Assembly (NCBI GenBank): GCA_036652055.1
Contig: JAVVWP010000037.1
Coordinates: 1-13,640, forward strand
Reading direction: 5' to 3'
Source of the DNA: Fimenecus sp036652055
GTDB taxonomy: Bacteria > Bacillota > Clostridia > Oscillospirales > Acutalibacteraceae
Length of the DNA: 13,640 bases
Part shown: in pieces, positions 6,631-13,385 of the stretch
Layout of the letters: each line of letters starts with the position of its first letter
Numbering within the stretch: position 1 is the stretch's first letter
Position numbers and translations under genes: made by a program
The notes under the pieces: generated by a model
Told to the model about the DNA's origin: nothing
Database searches by the model: none
The model's input: only the letters and a program-made list of their open reading frames with translations

Positions 6631-6646
6631 AAGGTAGCGATACCTT
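6631..6646 (+). promoter_or_regulatory. Stem-loop in the ntpK-ntpE gap
   Basis: AAGGTA (6631-6636) and TACCTT (6641-6646) form a 6-bp stem closed by a GCGA tetraloop (GNRA class), 24 nt after ntpK. A short T-run follows only about 20 nt later, so it is not a standard terminator. It could slow 3' decay or partly end transcription, favouring the ring subunit that is needed in the most copies. Confidence 0.4.
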
Positions 6647-6699
6647 GCATAAAATATTGTTTGTCCTTTTTTATGCAAATCTTGTATCGTATGGCAATT

Positions 6700-7296
6700 A
6701 TGACTGGCGTTGAAAAAATAATTTCACAAATAGAAACAAATTCTAATAACCGCTGCCTTGAAATAACTGACAGTGCAGAAAAAAATGCAGAAAAAATTAT
6801 TGCTGATGCAAAGGCACTTGCAGCAAAAAATCAAAGTGAAGCTACACAGGCGTCTGCAAGCTTGCTTTCTGAAGCTAAAAATTCTGCCGCTGCGTCTGCA
6901 CTTCTCAAAAAGAACCAAGTAATTCTTTGCGAAAAGCTCTTAATCATTGATGAAACTCTTACAAAAGCACTTGAAGTTATTAAGTCACTTCCCAAAAAAG
7001 AATATTTTGACATTCTTAAAGAGCTTGCAGTAAAAAATGCTCTTTCGGGAAAAGGCGTTTTAAGACTTTCAAAAGAAGATGCTGATAGAATTCCAGCAGG
7101 CTTTATTGAGAGCATTAATAGTAGCATCAAAGATAAAGACAGCAGTGTTTCACTCGGCAAGAATGCCGATATTGACAGTGGATTTTTACTTATATATGGC
7201 GATATAGACATTAATTGCACCTTTAATTCAATCATTTCTTCAAAAAGAGATGAGCTTAGAGATGCACTTAATCAATTACTTTTTTGCGAAGATTAA
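6700..7296 (+). CDS. ntpE: V-ATPase subunit E (peripheral stalk)
   Basis: A 198-aa stalk subunit. Residues about 1-80 are a long Ala/Lys/Glu-rich helix that pairs with the G/H subunit; the C-terminal part (about 95-198) is the globular domain that caps the A3B3 head. I chose ATG 6700 because the N-terminus MTGVEKIISQI is typical of bacterial E subunits. In-frame ATGs at 6691 and 6673 would add 3 or 12 residues. None of these starts has a recognisable Shine-Dalgarno sequence, unlike the other operon genes apart from subunit F, and the gap from ntpK (about 92 nt) is the longest in the first half of the operon. Expression of ntpE may therefore be set differently. Confidence 0.92.
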   Translation: MTGVEKIISQIETNSNNRCLEITDSAEKNAEKIIADAKALAAKNQSEATQASASLLSEAKNSAAASALLKKNQVILCEKLLIIDETLTKALEVIKSLPKKEYFDILKELAVKNALSGKGVLRLSKEDADRIPAGFIESINSSIKDKDSSVSLGKNADIDSGFLLIYGDIDINCTFNSIISSKRDELRDALNQLLFCED

Positions 7297-7317
7297 AATG
7301 TTAAGGAGAAAAGCATT

Positions 7318-8283
7318 ATGAAAAATGACTATCTTTATGCAGTAGCTGCTATTCGTGCAAACGAAGTGTCGCTGCTCAAAGATGCTGATTTGCAGCAGCT
7401 TATAAGCGTTCCCGATTATAAAAAAGCTGCTCTGCTCCTTACAGATAAGGGCTACGGCTCTGCCGAAGGAACTAATTATTCTAAAATGCTTGATGCTGAA
7501 ATCGAAAAAACATGGAACCTTGTTTTTTCAAGTGCTAAAGATGCAGAGGCTCTTAACCTTTTTATCGTTAAAAATGATTTTCAAAATCTGAAAGCTGTTT
7601 TAAAAGCTGAAATTTCAGGGCAAAAAGCCGAAGATTATTTTGTCACACCATCTGTTATGGAGGGAGCTAAACTCAGTGAGCTTATTGCCGACAGAAAGTT
7701 TGATGAGCTTCCTGATTTTTTAAGGCTTGGTGCAAAAAAAGCATATGAAGTATTAACAAAAACAAAAAACGGGCAGTTTTGTGATATAACTGCTGATTTT
7801 TATACAATGCAATGTATTTTAGACCTCGCTAAAAAAAGCAATGATTTAATTCTTTTAGATTTTGCTCAAAGTTTTATTGTTGCAACGAATATTAAAACCG
7901 CTTACAGAGCAATTAAAACAGGAAAGGCAAAAGGCTTTTATGAAGAAGCTTTATGTGAATGCGAAAGCCTTTCAAAAAATGACCTCATTGCTGCTGCCAT
8001 ATCGGGCGAAAATGAATTTTTTGAATATCTAAAAAATGTTGGATTTGAAGGCTTTGTTTCTGCTCTTTCAAAAAGCACATCAGCATTTGAAAAATACTGC
8101 GATGACAGGCTTATGGAAATAATGAAAAAAGCCAAAATGACAGCTTTTGGAATTTCTCCTCTTGCCGCTTACTTTTTTGCAAGAGAAACCGAAATAAAAT
8201 GCGTAAGAATAATTTTATCTGCAAAATTTAATGGAAGTTCCGAAGATGCAGTCAGAGAAAGGATGAGAGAGCTTTATGTATAA
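7318..8283 (+). CDS. ntpC: V-ATPase subunit C (d/AC39-type rotor coupler)
   Basis: A 321-aa soluble, helix-rich protein of the AC39/d family. It sits as a funnel on top of the K ring and links it to the D-F shaft. Family-typical features are the N-terminal YLYAVAAIRANEVSLL (about 5-20), three repeated helical lobes, and the C-terminal ARETEIKCVRIIL segment (about 288-300). The length is close to the usual ~330. AAGGAG ends about 8 nt before ATG 7318. The gene overlaps the next one by 8 nt (8276-8283). Confidence 0.94.
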   Translation: MKNDYLYAVAAIRANEVSLLKDADLQQLISVPDYKKAALLLTDKGYGSAEGTNYSKMLDAEIEKTWNLVFSSAKDAEALNLFIVKNDFQNLKAVLKAEISGQKAEDYFVTPSVMEGAKLSELIADRKFDELPDFLRLGAKKAYEVLTKTKNGQFCDITADFYTMQCILDLAKKSNDLILLDFAQSFIVATNIKTAYRAIKTGKAKGFYEEALCECESLSKNDLIAAAISGENEFFEYLKNVGFEGFVSALSKSTSAFEKYCDDRLMEIMKKAKMTAFGISPLAAYFFARETEIKCVRIILSAKFNGSSEDAVRERMRELYV

Positions 8284-8587
8284 AATTGCAGTAATGGGCG
8301 AGAGCGACAGCATTTATGGCTTTGCAGCTGCAGGGCTTTCAATCTTTCCGATTTCTGAACCACTCGAGGCAATTAAAACGCTTAGGCACTTAACCGAAAG
8401 CGGATATGCAGTTATTTTTATAACTGAAGCATTAGCAACAGAAATAGACAGCGAAATTGAACGATATAAGGATTTGCCAATTCCTGCAATCATTCCAATC
8501 CCCGGAGTTACAGGAAATACCGGAATTGGTATGAAAAAAGTCAGTGAATTTGTTGAAAGAGCCGTTGGCTCTGATATAGTTGGATAA
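8276..8587 (+). CDS. ntpG: V-ATPase subunit F (rotor shaft)
   Basis: A 103-aa protein with the Rossmann-like fold of subunit F, which binds subunit D in the central shaft. Visible are the opening strand YKIAVMGESDSIYGFAAAG (about 2-20), a central strand YAVIFITEALA, and the nearly invariant PIPAIIPIPG (about 68-77) followed by the C-terminal helix that contacts the head. The start ATG 8276 lies within the end of ntpC with an 8-nt overlap; the upstream sequence has only a weak GAGAG, so it probably depends on translational coupling. It is called F in bacterial V/A-ATPase naming and NtpG in E. hirae. Confidence 0.93.
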   Translation: MYKIAVMGESDSIYGFAAAGLSIFPISEPLEAIKTLRHLTESGYAVIFITEALATEIDSEIERYKDLPIPAIIPIPGVTGNTGIGMKKVSEFVERAVGSDIVG

Positions 8588-8646
8588 TACAAATAATTAT
8601 TTAATGCAGTTATTAAAACCAAACCTTTGAAGGGTGGAAAAGTATA

Positions 8647-10419
8647 ATGAGCAAAGGGACAATATTAAAAGTTTCAGGGCCTCTCGTTGTTGCTGAAAAT
8701 ATGAGAGATGCAAATATGTTCGATGTTGTGCGTGTTAGTGAACATCGACTTATTGGTGAAATTATTGAAATGCACGGTGATAAGGCTTCAATTCAAGTTT
8801 ATGAGGATACCTCAGGGCTTGGAACAGGTGAGCCTGTTGAGTCAACAAACGAGCCTCTTAGCGTTGAACTCGGGCCAGGGCTTATAAGTGGTATTTTTGA
8901 TGGTATTCAAAGACCGCTTGAAGAAATTATGAAAAAAATCGGCAATAACCTTACAAGGGGTATTGAAGTTCCGTCACTTCCTCGTGACAAGAAATGGCAT
9001 TTCAATCCTATCGTAAAGGTTGGCGATGAAATATCTGCTGGTGATGAACTTGGTTTTGTTCAAGAAACTGATGTTGTTTGCCATAAAATTATGACTCCTT
9101 TCGGGGTTGTCGGCAAAATAAAATCAATCAGTGAGGGTGACTTTACTGTTGACGAAGTGGTCGGCAAAATCGAAACAGAAAACGGAGCTGTGCTTCCGAT
9201 AAAGCTTATGCAAAAATGGCCTGTCCGCCGTGGCAGACCTTATAAGAGAAAGCTTTCTCCTAATATGCCACTTATCACAGGGCAAAGAGTTATTGATGCA
9301 ATGTTCCCTATCGCAAAGGGCGGTGTTGCCGCAATTCCTGGACCTTTTGGAAGTGGAAAAACCGTTACACAGCACCAGTTAGCCAAATGGGCTGAGGCCG
9401 ATATAGTTGTTTATATTGGCTGTGGTGAGCGTGGCAACGAAATGACCGATGTTCTTAATGAATTCCCTGAGCTTATTGATCCACATACAGGCAAGTCACT
9501 TATGGAGCGTACTGTTCTTATTGCAAACACTTCTGATATGCCTGTTGCTGCTCGTGAAGCCTCGATTTATACAGGAATTACAATCGCAGAATATTTCCGT
9601 GATATGGGCTATTCTGTTGCACTTATGGCAGACTCAACTTCACGCTGGGCAGAGGCACTTCGTGAAATGTCAGGGCGTCTTGAAGAAATGCCTGGTGAAG
9701 AAGGTTACCCTGCATACCTTGGTTCTCGTCTTGCACAATTCTATGAAAGAGCAGGCAGAGTAATAACATTGGGTTCTGACGACAAGGAAGGTTCGCTTTC
9801 AGTTATCGGCGCTGTATCGCCTCCTGGCGGTGACATTTCAGAGCCAGTTTCTCAGGCTACACTTCGTATTGTAAAAGTTTTCTGGGGGCTTGACTCTGCA
9901 CTCGCTTATAAAAGGCATTTCCCAGCTATTAACTGGCTTACATCATATTCGCTTTATGCAGACAGTCTTAGTGGCTGGTTTAATGATAATGTTAACCCTG
10001 AATGGTCATTGCTTAGAACAAGAATTATGAATCTTCTTTCAGATGAGGCTGCTCTTGATGAAATTGTAAAGCTTGTTGGTATGGATGCTCTTTCTGCTCC
10101 TGACAGGCTTAAAATGGAAGCTGCTCGAAGCATTCGTGAGGACTTTTTACATCAACTTGCATTCCACGAGGTTGATACCTATTCGTCGCTCTCTAAGCAA
10201 TATTATATGATGAAGCTTGTTATTCTTTATTATGACCGTTCATTAGAAGCTTTAGGAAAAGGTGCAGACATTGAAAAAATTGCTGCTCTGCCTGTTCGTG
10301 AAGCAATAGGTAGATTTAAGTATACCTTAGAAGAAAATATTGATGAAGAATTCAAAAAAATCGATGAGCGTCTTTCAAACGAACTTGATGATGTTATAAA
10401 TGCAAAGGAGGAATTCTGA
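8647..10419 (+). CDS. ntpA: V-ATPase catalytic subunit A
   Basis: A 590-aa catalytic subunit; three copies alternate with three B subunits in the head. Visible are the N-terminal beta-barrel (about 1-70), the extra domain specific to A subunits (about 115-185), the Walker A loop GPFGSGKT at 232-239 (Lys238), and GERGNEM starting at Gly260 with the catalytic Glu261. The ADSTSRWAEALREMSGRLEE segment follows, then the helical C-terminal domain. All expected catalytic residues are intact. A GAAGGGTGG ribosome site lies about 9 nt before ATG 8647. The gap after subunit F is 59 nt, and the stop overlaps the ntpB start by one base (TGATG). Confidence 0.98.
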   Translation: MSKGTILKVSGPLVVAENMRDANMFDVVRVSEHRLIGEIIEMHGDKASIQVYEDTSGLGTGEPVESTNEPLSVELGPGLISGIFDGIQRPLEEIMKKIGNNLTRGIEVPSLPRDKKWHFNPIVKVGDEISAGDELGFVQETDVVCHKIMTPFGVVGKIKSISEGDFTVDEVVGKIETENGAVLPIKLMQKWPVRRGRPYKRKLSPNMPLITGQRVIDAMFPIAKGGVAAIPGPFGSGKTVTQHQLAKWAEADIVVYIGCGERGNEMTDVLNEFPELIDPHTGKSLMERTVLIANTSDMPVAAREASIYTGITIAEYFRDMGYSVALMADSTSRWAEALREMSGRLEEMPGEEGYPAYLGSRLAQFYERAGRVITLGSDDKEGSLSVIGAVSPPGGDISEPVSQATLRIVKVFWGLDSALAYKRHFPAINWLTSYSLYADSLSGWFNDNVNPEWSLLRTRIMNLLSDEAALDEIVKLVGMDALSAPDRLKMEAARSIREDFLHQLAFHEVDTYSSLSKQYYMMKLVILYYDRSLEALGKGADIEKIAALPVREAIGRFKYTLEENIDEEFKKIDERLSNELDDVINAKEEF

Positions 10420-11801
10420 TGCCAAAAGAATATAGAACAGTTCAAGAGGTAGCAGGCCCTTTAATGCTTGTTCGTGATGTTGAAAATGTTAAGTTTGATG
10501 AGCTTGGTGAAATCGAGCTTGTAAGTGGCGAAACTCGTCGCTGCAAAGTTTTAGAAGTAAACGGAACAGATGCACTCGTTCAGCTTTTTGAAAGTTCAAC
10601 GGGAATAAATCTTTCTAATAGTAAGGTTCGTTTTCTTGGCAGAATGATGGAGCTTGGCGTATCTGAAGATATGCTCGGGCGTGTTTTTGACGGTCTTGGT
10701 CGCCCTATTGATGGCGGACCTGAAATCATTCCTGAAAAAAGAATGAATGTTAATGGCGTTCCTATGAACCCTGCTGCTCGTTCATTCCCTCAAGAATTTA
10801 TAGAAACGGGTGTTTCGGCAATTGACGGGCTTAATACGCTTGTTCGTGGTCAAAAATTACCTATATTTTCAGCATCTGGGCTTCCTCATGCTCAGCTTGC
10901 CGCACAGATAGCAAGGCAGGCAAAGGTAAGGGGAACGGACGAGCAGTTTGCAGTTGTTTTTGCCGCAATGGGCATAACTTTTGAGGAGTCAAACTTCTTT
11001 ATTGAAAGCTTTAAAGAAACAGGAGCAATTGACAGAACTGTAATGTTCTCAAATCTTGCTAATGATCCTGCTATTGAAAGAATTGCAACCCCAAAAATGG
11101 CTCTTACCGCCGCTGAATATTTAGCATTTGACAAGGGAATGCATGTTCTTGTTATAATGACTGACATCACAAACTATGCTGATGCACTTCGTGAAGTTTC
11201 AGCTGCTCGTAAAGAAGTTCCAGGCAGACGAGGATACCCTGGTTATATGTATACCGACCTCGCCTCAATATACGAAAGAGCAGGCAGACAAAAGGGAAAA
11301 GACGGAAGCATAACAATGATACCAATCCTTTCAATGCCTGAAGATGATAAGACGCACCCAATTCCTGACCTTACAGGCTATATCACAGAGGGGCAAATAA
11401 TTTTAAGCCGTGACCTTTTCAGGCGAAATATTATGCCTCCAATCGATGTTTTGCCATCACTTTCAAGGCTTAAAGATAAGGGCATCGGTGAGGGAAAAAC
11501 AAGAAAAGACCATTCTAATACTATGAATCAGCTTTTTGCAGCTTATGCTCGTGGTAAAGACGCTAAAGAGCTTATGGTTATCTTAGGCGAAGCGGCTTTG
11601 ACTGACATTGATAAGCTTTATGCAAAATTTTCTGATGAATTTGAAAAAACCTATGTATCGCAAGGCTTTGACAAAGACAGAACTATTGAAGAAACTCTTG
11701 ATATTGGTTGGGAACTTCTTCGTATTCTTCCAAGAAGTGAGTTAAAGCGTATCAGCGACGAGCTTTTAGACCAGTATTACGATAATGGCGAAACAAAATA
11801 A
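10419..11801 (+). CDS. ntpB: V-ATPase subunit B (regulatory, non-catalytic)
   Basis: A 460-aa non-catalytic head subunit. In place of a P-loop it has SASGLPH (151-157), the hallmark of B subunits. The later YERAGR (285-290) and the preceding GYPGYMYTDLAS match the conserved interface region that completes the A-subunit sites. The N-terminal barrel and C-terminal helical domain are complete. AAAGGAGG ends just before the TGATG junction with ntpA, so coupled translation in near-equal amounts is expected. About 115 nt filled with palindromic repeats follow before ntpD. Confidence 0.98.
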   Translation: MPKEYRTVQEVAGPLMLVRDVENVKFDELGEIELVSGETRRCKVLEVNGTDALVQLFESSTGINLSNSKVRFLGRMMELGVSEDMLGRVFDGLGRPIDGGPEIIPEKRMNVNGVPMNPAARSFPQEFIETGVSAIDGLNTLVRGQKLPIFSASGLPHAQLAAQIARQAKVRGTDEQFAVVFAAMGITFEESNFFIESFKETGAIDRTVMFSNLANDPAIERIATPKMALTAAEYLAFDKGMHVLVIMTDITNYADALREVSAARKEVPGRRGYPGYMYTDLASIYERAGRQKGKDGSITMIPILSMPEDDKTHPIPDLTGYITEGQIILSRDLFRRNIMPPIDVLPSLSRLKDKGIGEGKTRKDHSNTMNQLFAAYARGKDAKELMVILGEAALTDIDKLYAKFSDEFEKTYVSQGFDKDRTIEETLDIGWELLRILPRSELKRISDELLDQYYDNGETK

Positions 11802-11802
11802 A

Positions 11803-11846
11803 CGGATTTCGTTAAAAATTGCGGACGAGCAATGCTCGTCCCTACA
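11803..11846 (+). repeat. Palindromic repeat unit 1 (constant flanks, variable stem)
   Basis: A left flank CGGATTTCGTTAAAAATTGC is followed by a perfect 9-bp hairpin GGACGAGCA-A-TGCTCGTCC (11823-11841) and the tail CTACA. Directly adjacent to a second unit of the same design. In the operon mRNA it would fold between ntpB and ntpD. Confidence 0.8.
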
Positions 11847-11892
11847 CGGATTTTGGTTAAAAATCTGCGGGTGAACATAGTTTGCCCATACA
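11847..11892 (+). repeat. Palindromic repeat unit 2
   Basis: The left flank CGGATTTTGGTTAAAAATC resembles unit 1, but the hairpin is different: GGGTGAAC (11869-11876) with GTTTGCCC (11880-11887), pairing with two wobble pairs, then the tail ATACA. Flanks are conserved while the stem sequence changes, which defines the family. Confidence 0.75.
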
Positions 11893-11917
11893 TTTTAGTT
11901 TGGGAGGTGTATATACA

Positions 11918-12601
11918 ATGGCAATAATGAATGTAAACCCAACGAGAATGGAGCTTACAAACCTAAAACGAAAGCTTGTTACGGCAAAGCGTGGTCACAA
12001 GCTTTTAAAAGATAAACGAGATGAGCTTATGCGTCGCTTTTTAGAGCTTGTTCGTGAAAACAAAGAGCTTCGCAAAACCGTTGAGCAAGGAATAGGAGAG
12101 GCTAACCGTCATATGGCAGTGGCACGCTCGGTTATGAGTGACAGCACACTTTCTGTGGCGCTTATGATACCCACGCAGGAAATGAGCCTTGAGATAAGCG
12201 AAAAAAATGTTATGAGCGTTATGCTACCCGAATTTGACATCAAATTTAAAACCGCTGACGCAAACGACATCTATTCTTATGGATTTGCCTTTACTTCCTC
12301 TGACCTTGATAATGCTGTTAAATCACTTTCTGACATAACCCCTCTTTTATTGAGGCTTGCAGAGGTTGAAAAATCCTGCCAGCTTATGTCAAGTGAAATT
12401 GAAAAAACAAGGCGTCGAGTTAATGCCCTTGAGCATGTTATGATTCCCCGTTATGAGGAAACAATCAAATATATTACAATGAAGCTTGACGAGAATGAAA
12501 GAAGTGCCACAACAAGGCTTATGAAAGTTAAAAATATGATGCTCGAGGAGGCAAGGCAAAAAGCCTTAGAGCATGATAGATTGCAAGCAATGAAAAATTA
12601 A
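11918..12601 (+). CDS. ntpD: V-ATPase subunit D (rotor shaft)
   Basis: A 227-aa coiled-coil subunit that forms the central shaft turning inside A3B3. The N-terminus MNVNPTRMELTNLKRKL (from residue 4) and AKRGHKLLKDKRDELMRRF (about 22-40) are strongly conserved family sequence. The C-terminal helix returns antiparallel from about residue 150 with TRRRVNALEHVMIP. I chose ATG 11918 because GGGAGGTG lies 8 nt upstream; the same frame is open back to 11882 but has no ribosome site there. It is the last V-ATPase gene. Its final 54 nt, including the stop codon, are repeated at 12899-12952. Confidence 0.97.
   Translation: MAIMNVNPTRMELTNLKRKLVTAKRGHKLLKDKRDELMRRFLELVRENKELRKTVEQGIGEANRHMAVARSVMSDSTLSVALMIPTQEMSLEISEKNVMSVMLPEFDIKFKTADANDIYSYGFAFTSSDLDNAVKSLSDITPLLLRLAEVEKSCQLMSSEIEKTRRRVNALEHVMIPRYEETIKYITMKLDENERSATTRLMKVKNMMLEEARQKALEHDRLQAMKN
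12548..12601 (+). repeat. 54-bp direct repeat, copy 1 (end of ntpD)
   Basis: The last 17 codons and stop of ntpD. The first 43 nt are identical to 12899-12941, and 52 of 54 nt match overall. It contains AAGGC-AAAAA-GCCTT (12553-12567), a small inverted repeat. With copy 2 it brackets a 297-bp insert. Confidence 0.9.
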
Positions 12602-12701
12602 AAGCTTAAAATAAATTTTCAAATATCCATTAATTCTAATCTGATTGGCAATGAGTAAGCAATACAGTAAATTATCGATATTCAAAATAAGGAGTAAGTT
12701 A

Positions 12702-12890
12702 ATGAAAGAAACAATGATATTTTATAAAGCTATTATAAAATCTTTAATTGGAATAGCACTAATTTTAGTTGGAATTATGTTCGCACAATTTCAAGTCGTG
12801 TATGTTTCGTTACCGCTGTCTATTATAGGAATTTTAATTTGCTTTTTTTCTTATCTTAACATTAGAGATATTGATGAAGAGAAAGAATGA
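12702..12890 (+). CDS. Small two-helix membrane protein, unknown function
   Basis: A 62-aa protein of no family I recognise. Two hydrophobic helices can be seen (about 10-30, IIKSLIGIALILVGIMF, and 33-52, VYVSLPLSIIGILICFF), followed by an acidic tail RDIDEEKE. The start ATG 12702 has AAGGAG seven nt upstream; in-frame starts at 12645 (TTG) and 12651 (ATG) have none. Its codons are richer in ATA and TTA than those of the V-ATPase genes. It is the only gene on the segment between two copies of the ntpD 3' end, so it may be cargo of a small integrated element. Without its own clear promoter it would be transcribed from the V-ATPase operon. Confidence 0.6.
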   Translation: MKETMIFYKAIIKSLIGIALILVGIMFAQFQVVYVSLPLSIIGILICFFSYLNIRDIDEEKE

Positions 12891-12898
12891 AGAATATT

Positions 12899-12952
12899 GA
12901 GGCAAGGCAAAAAGCCTTAGAGCATGATAGATTGCAAGCAACGAGAAATTAA
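12899..12952 (+). repeat. 54-bp direct repeat, copy 2 (ntpD 3'-end duplicate)
   Basis: Repeats the ntpD tail with two changes (ATG to ACG and AAA to AGA in ntpD codons), and keeps the stop codon. No start codon or open frame leads into it, so it is not translated as ntpD. It probably marks the distal end of an insertion or duplication of 351 bp. Confidence 0.9.
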
Positions 12953-12995
12953 GCATTTCAAAAAATAAAGCTTGTTAATACTTCCTTAATTATTG

Positions 12996-13025
12996 TTAAC
13001 AAATTGTTCAAGTAATATATATGAT
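12996..13025 (+). promoter_or_regulatory. Candidate promoter upstream of the hairpin-rich region
   Basis: TTAACA (12996-13001) and TATGAT (13020-13025) are each one base off consensus with 18 bp between. An overlapping extended -10, TGATATAGA (13022-13030), is an alternative. TTGTTAACAA at 12993-13002 is a perfect palindrome over the -35. Transcription would start near 13032. Confidence 0.4.
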
Positions 13026-13056
13026 ATAGAAACAACTTCGGGGTATGATAAGTACA

Positions 13057-13085
13057 TCAAATAAAGGTCCCCCATCTTTATTTGA
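13057..13085 (+). other. Perfect 10-bp stem-loop with C-rich loop
   Basis: TCAAATAAAG (13057-13066) pairs perfectly with CTTTATTTGA (13076-13085) around the loop GTCCCCCAT. It is followed by AGCG and an A-run rather than a T-run, so it is not a standard terminator in the plus direction. Confidence 0.8.
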
Positions 13086-13088
13086 AGC

Positions 13089-13111
13089 GAAAAAAATCGA
13101 TAATTTTTTTC
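13089..13111 (+). other. A/T hairpin
   Basis: GAAAAAAAT (13089-13097) pairs perfectly with ATTTTTTTC (13103-13111) around the loop CGATA, three nt after the previous hairpin. Its 3' arm is a T-run following a structured stem, so the pair might act as a weak or bidirectional terminator. Confidence 0.55.
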
Positions 13112-13148
13112 ATTTATCCCCCTTTTTCTTCCTTTTTAAGAAAAAAAG

Positions 13149-13184
13149 ACACCTGTTCGTCCCCCAACGAGCAGGTGTTTTTTT
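13149..13184 (+). terminator. Strong rho-independent terminator
   Basis: ACACCTGTTCGT (13149-13160) pairs with ACGAGCAGGTGT (13167-13178), giving 12 bp with one U-G pair and the loop CCCCCA. It is followed by TTTTTT. It ends the candidate sRNA and also the V-ATPase operon if no earlier stop acts. An A-run on the other side could let it work in reverse as well. Confidence 0.92.
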
Positions 13185-13222
13185 GTGCTTTGCTTTTCTA
13201 CGCTCCCTCTGAGCAACCCTAC

Positions 13223-13271
13223 GCTTCCTCAAAAGGCAAGCTGTCGACCGCAGTCGACTGAAGGAGGGAGC
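13223..13271. repeat. GCTCCCTC-type palindromic repeat, copy A
   Basis: A 49-nt unit with near-inverted ends GCTTCCTC and GAGGGAGC. Its core contains two GTCGAC sites separated by CGCA. A lone left-end sequence (GCTCCCTC at 13202-13209) precedes it. Non-coding, GC-richer than the host DNA, MITE/REP-like. Confidence 0.8.
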
Positions 13272-13312
13272 AACTAAGATAAAAGCAACTATTAAAACTC
13301 ACCTACCGTAGA

Positions 13313-13332
13313 GGTTGGCGTCCTCGACAACC
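13313..13332 (-). repeat. Palindromic unit with tetraloop, inverted orientation
   Basis: GGTTGGCG (13313-13320) and CGACAACC (13325-13332) form an 8-bp stem with one mismatch and the loop TCCT. On the minus strand the stem is followed by TCTACGG, resembling the CTACA tail of the ntpB-ntpD units, so I place it in the same family with reverse orientation. Confidence 0.5.
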
Positions 13333-13345
13333 CGAAAACCCTAAC

Positions 13346-13373
13346 GGTTCGATGTGGGCATCGAACCCTACAA
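13346..13373 (+). repeat. Palindromic unit with CTACA tail
   Basis: GGTTCGATG (13346-13354) pairs perfectly with CATCGAACC (13359-13367) around the loop TGGG and is followed by CTACAA. It has the same build as 11823-11845 but an unrelated stem sequence. Confidence 0.7.
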
Positions 13374-13385
13374 CTCCCACTGCGT

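Larger units (their letters stand above)
13032..13184 (+). ncRNA. Candidate small RNA with three UCCCCC tracts
   Basis: Between the promoter-like sequence and the strong terminator lies a region of about 150 nt with no convincing gene. It predicts hairpin 1 (13057-13085, loop GUCCCCCAU), an A/U hairpin (13089-13111), a pyrimidine-rich single strand starting AUCCCCCUUUUU (13116-13127), and the terminator hairpin, whose loop region again reads GUCCCCCA. The three UCCCCC tracts are at 13068, 13117 and 13160. C-rich loops of this kind in Gram-positive sRNAs pair with the G-rich Shine-Dalgarno of target mRNAs. It may instead be only the 3' end of the V-ATPase transcript. GGGG at 13040-13043 could pair with one tract. 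Confidence 0.45.

Noticed and set aside
6627..6713. 28-codon frame in the ntpK-ntpE gap overlapping the ntpE start
   Set aside because: It has no ribosome site and lies over the hairpin. It might couple to ntpE, but nothing in the sequence supports translation.
8314..8622. Long minus-strand frame opposite the V-ATPase F gene
   Set aside because: It is antisense to a clearly conserved gene and has no ribosome site or recognisable protein. The same applies to the other antisense frames within prs, ntpE, ntpC, ntpA and ntpB.
12645..12701. Longer start for the 62-aa membrane protein (81 aa from TTG 12645)
   Set aside because: There is no ribosome site before 12645 or 12651, whereas ATG 12702 has AAGGAG at ideal spacing.
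13045..13212. 55-codon plus-strand frame starting at ATG 13045
   Set aside because: It runs straight through two hairpins and the strong terminator, has only a poor G-rich sequence as ribosome site, and is low-complexity (Phe/Lys-rich). It is open because the region is pyrimidine-rich.
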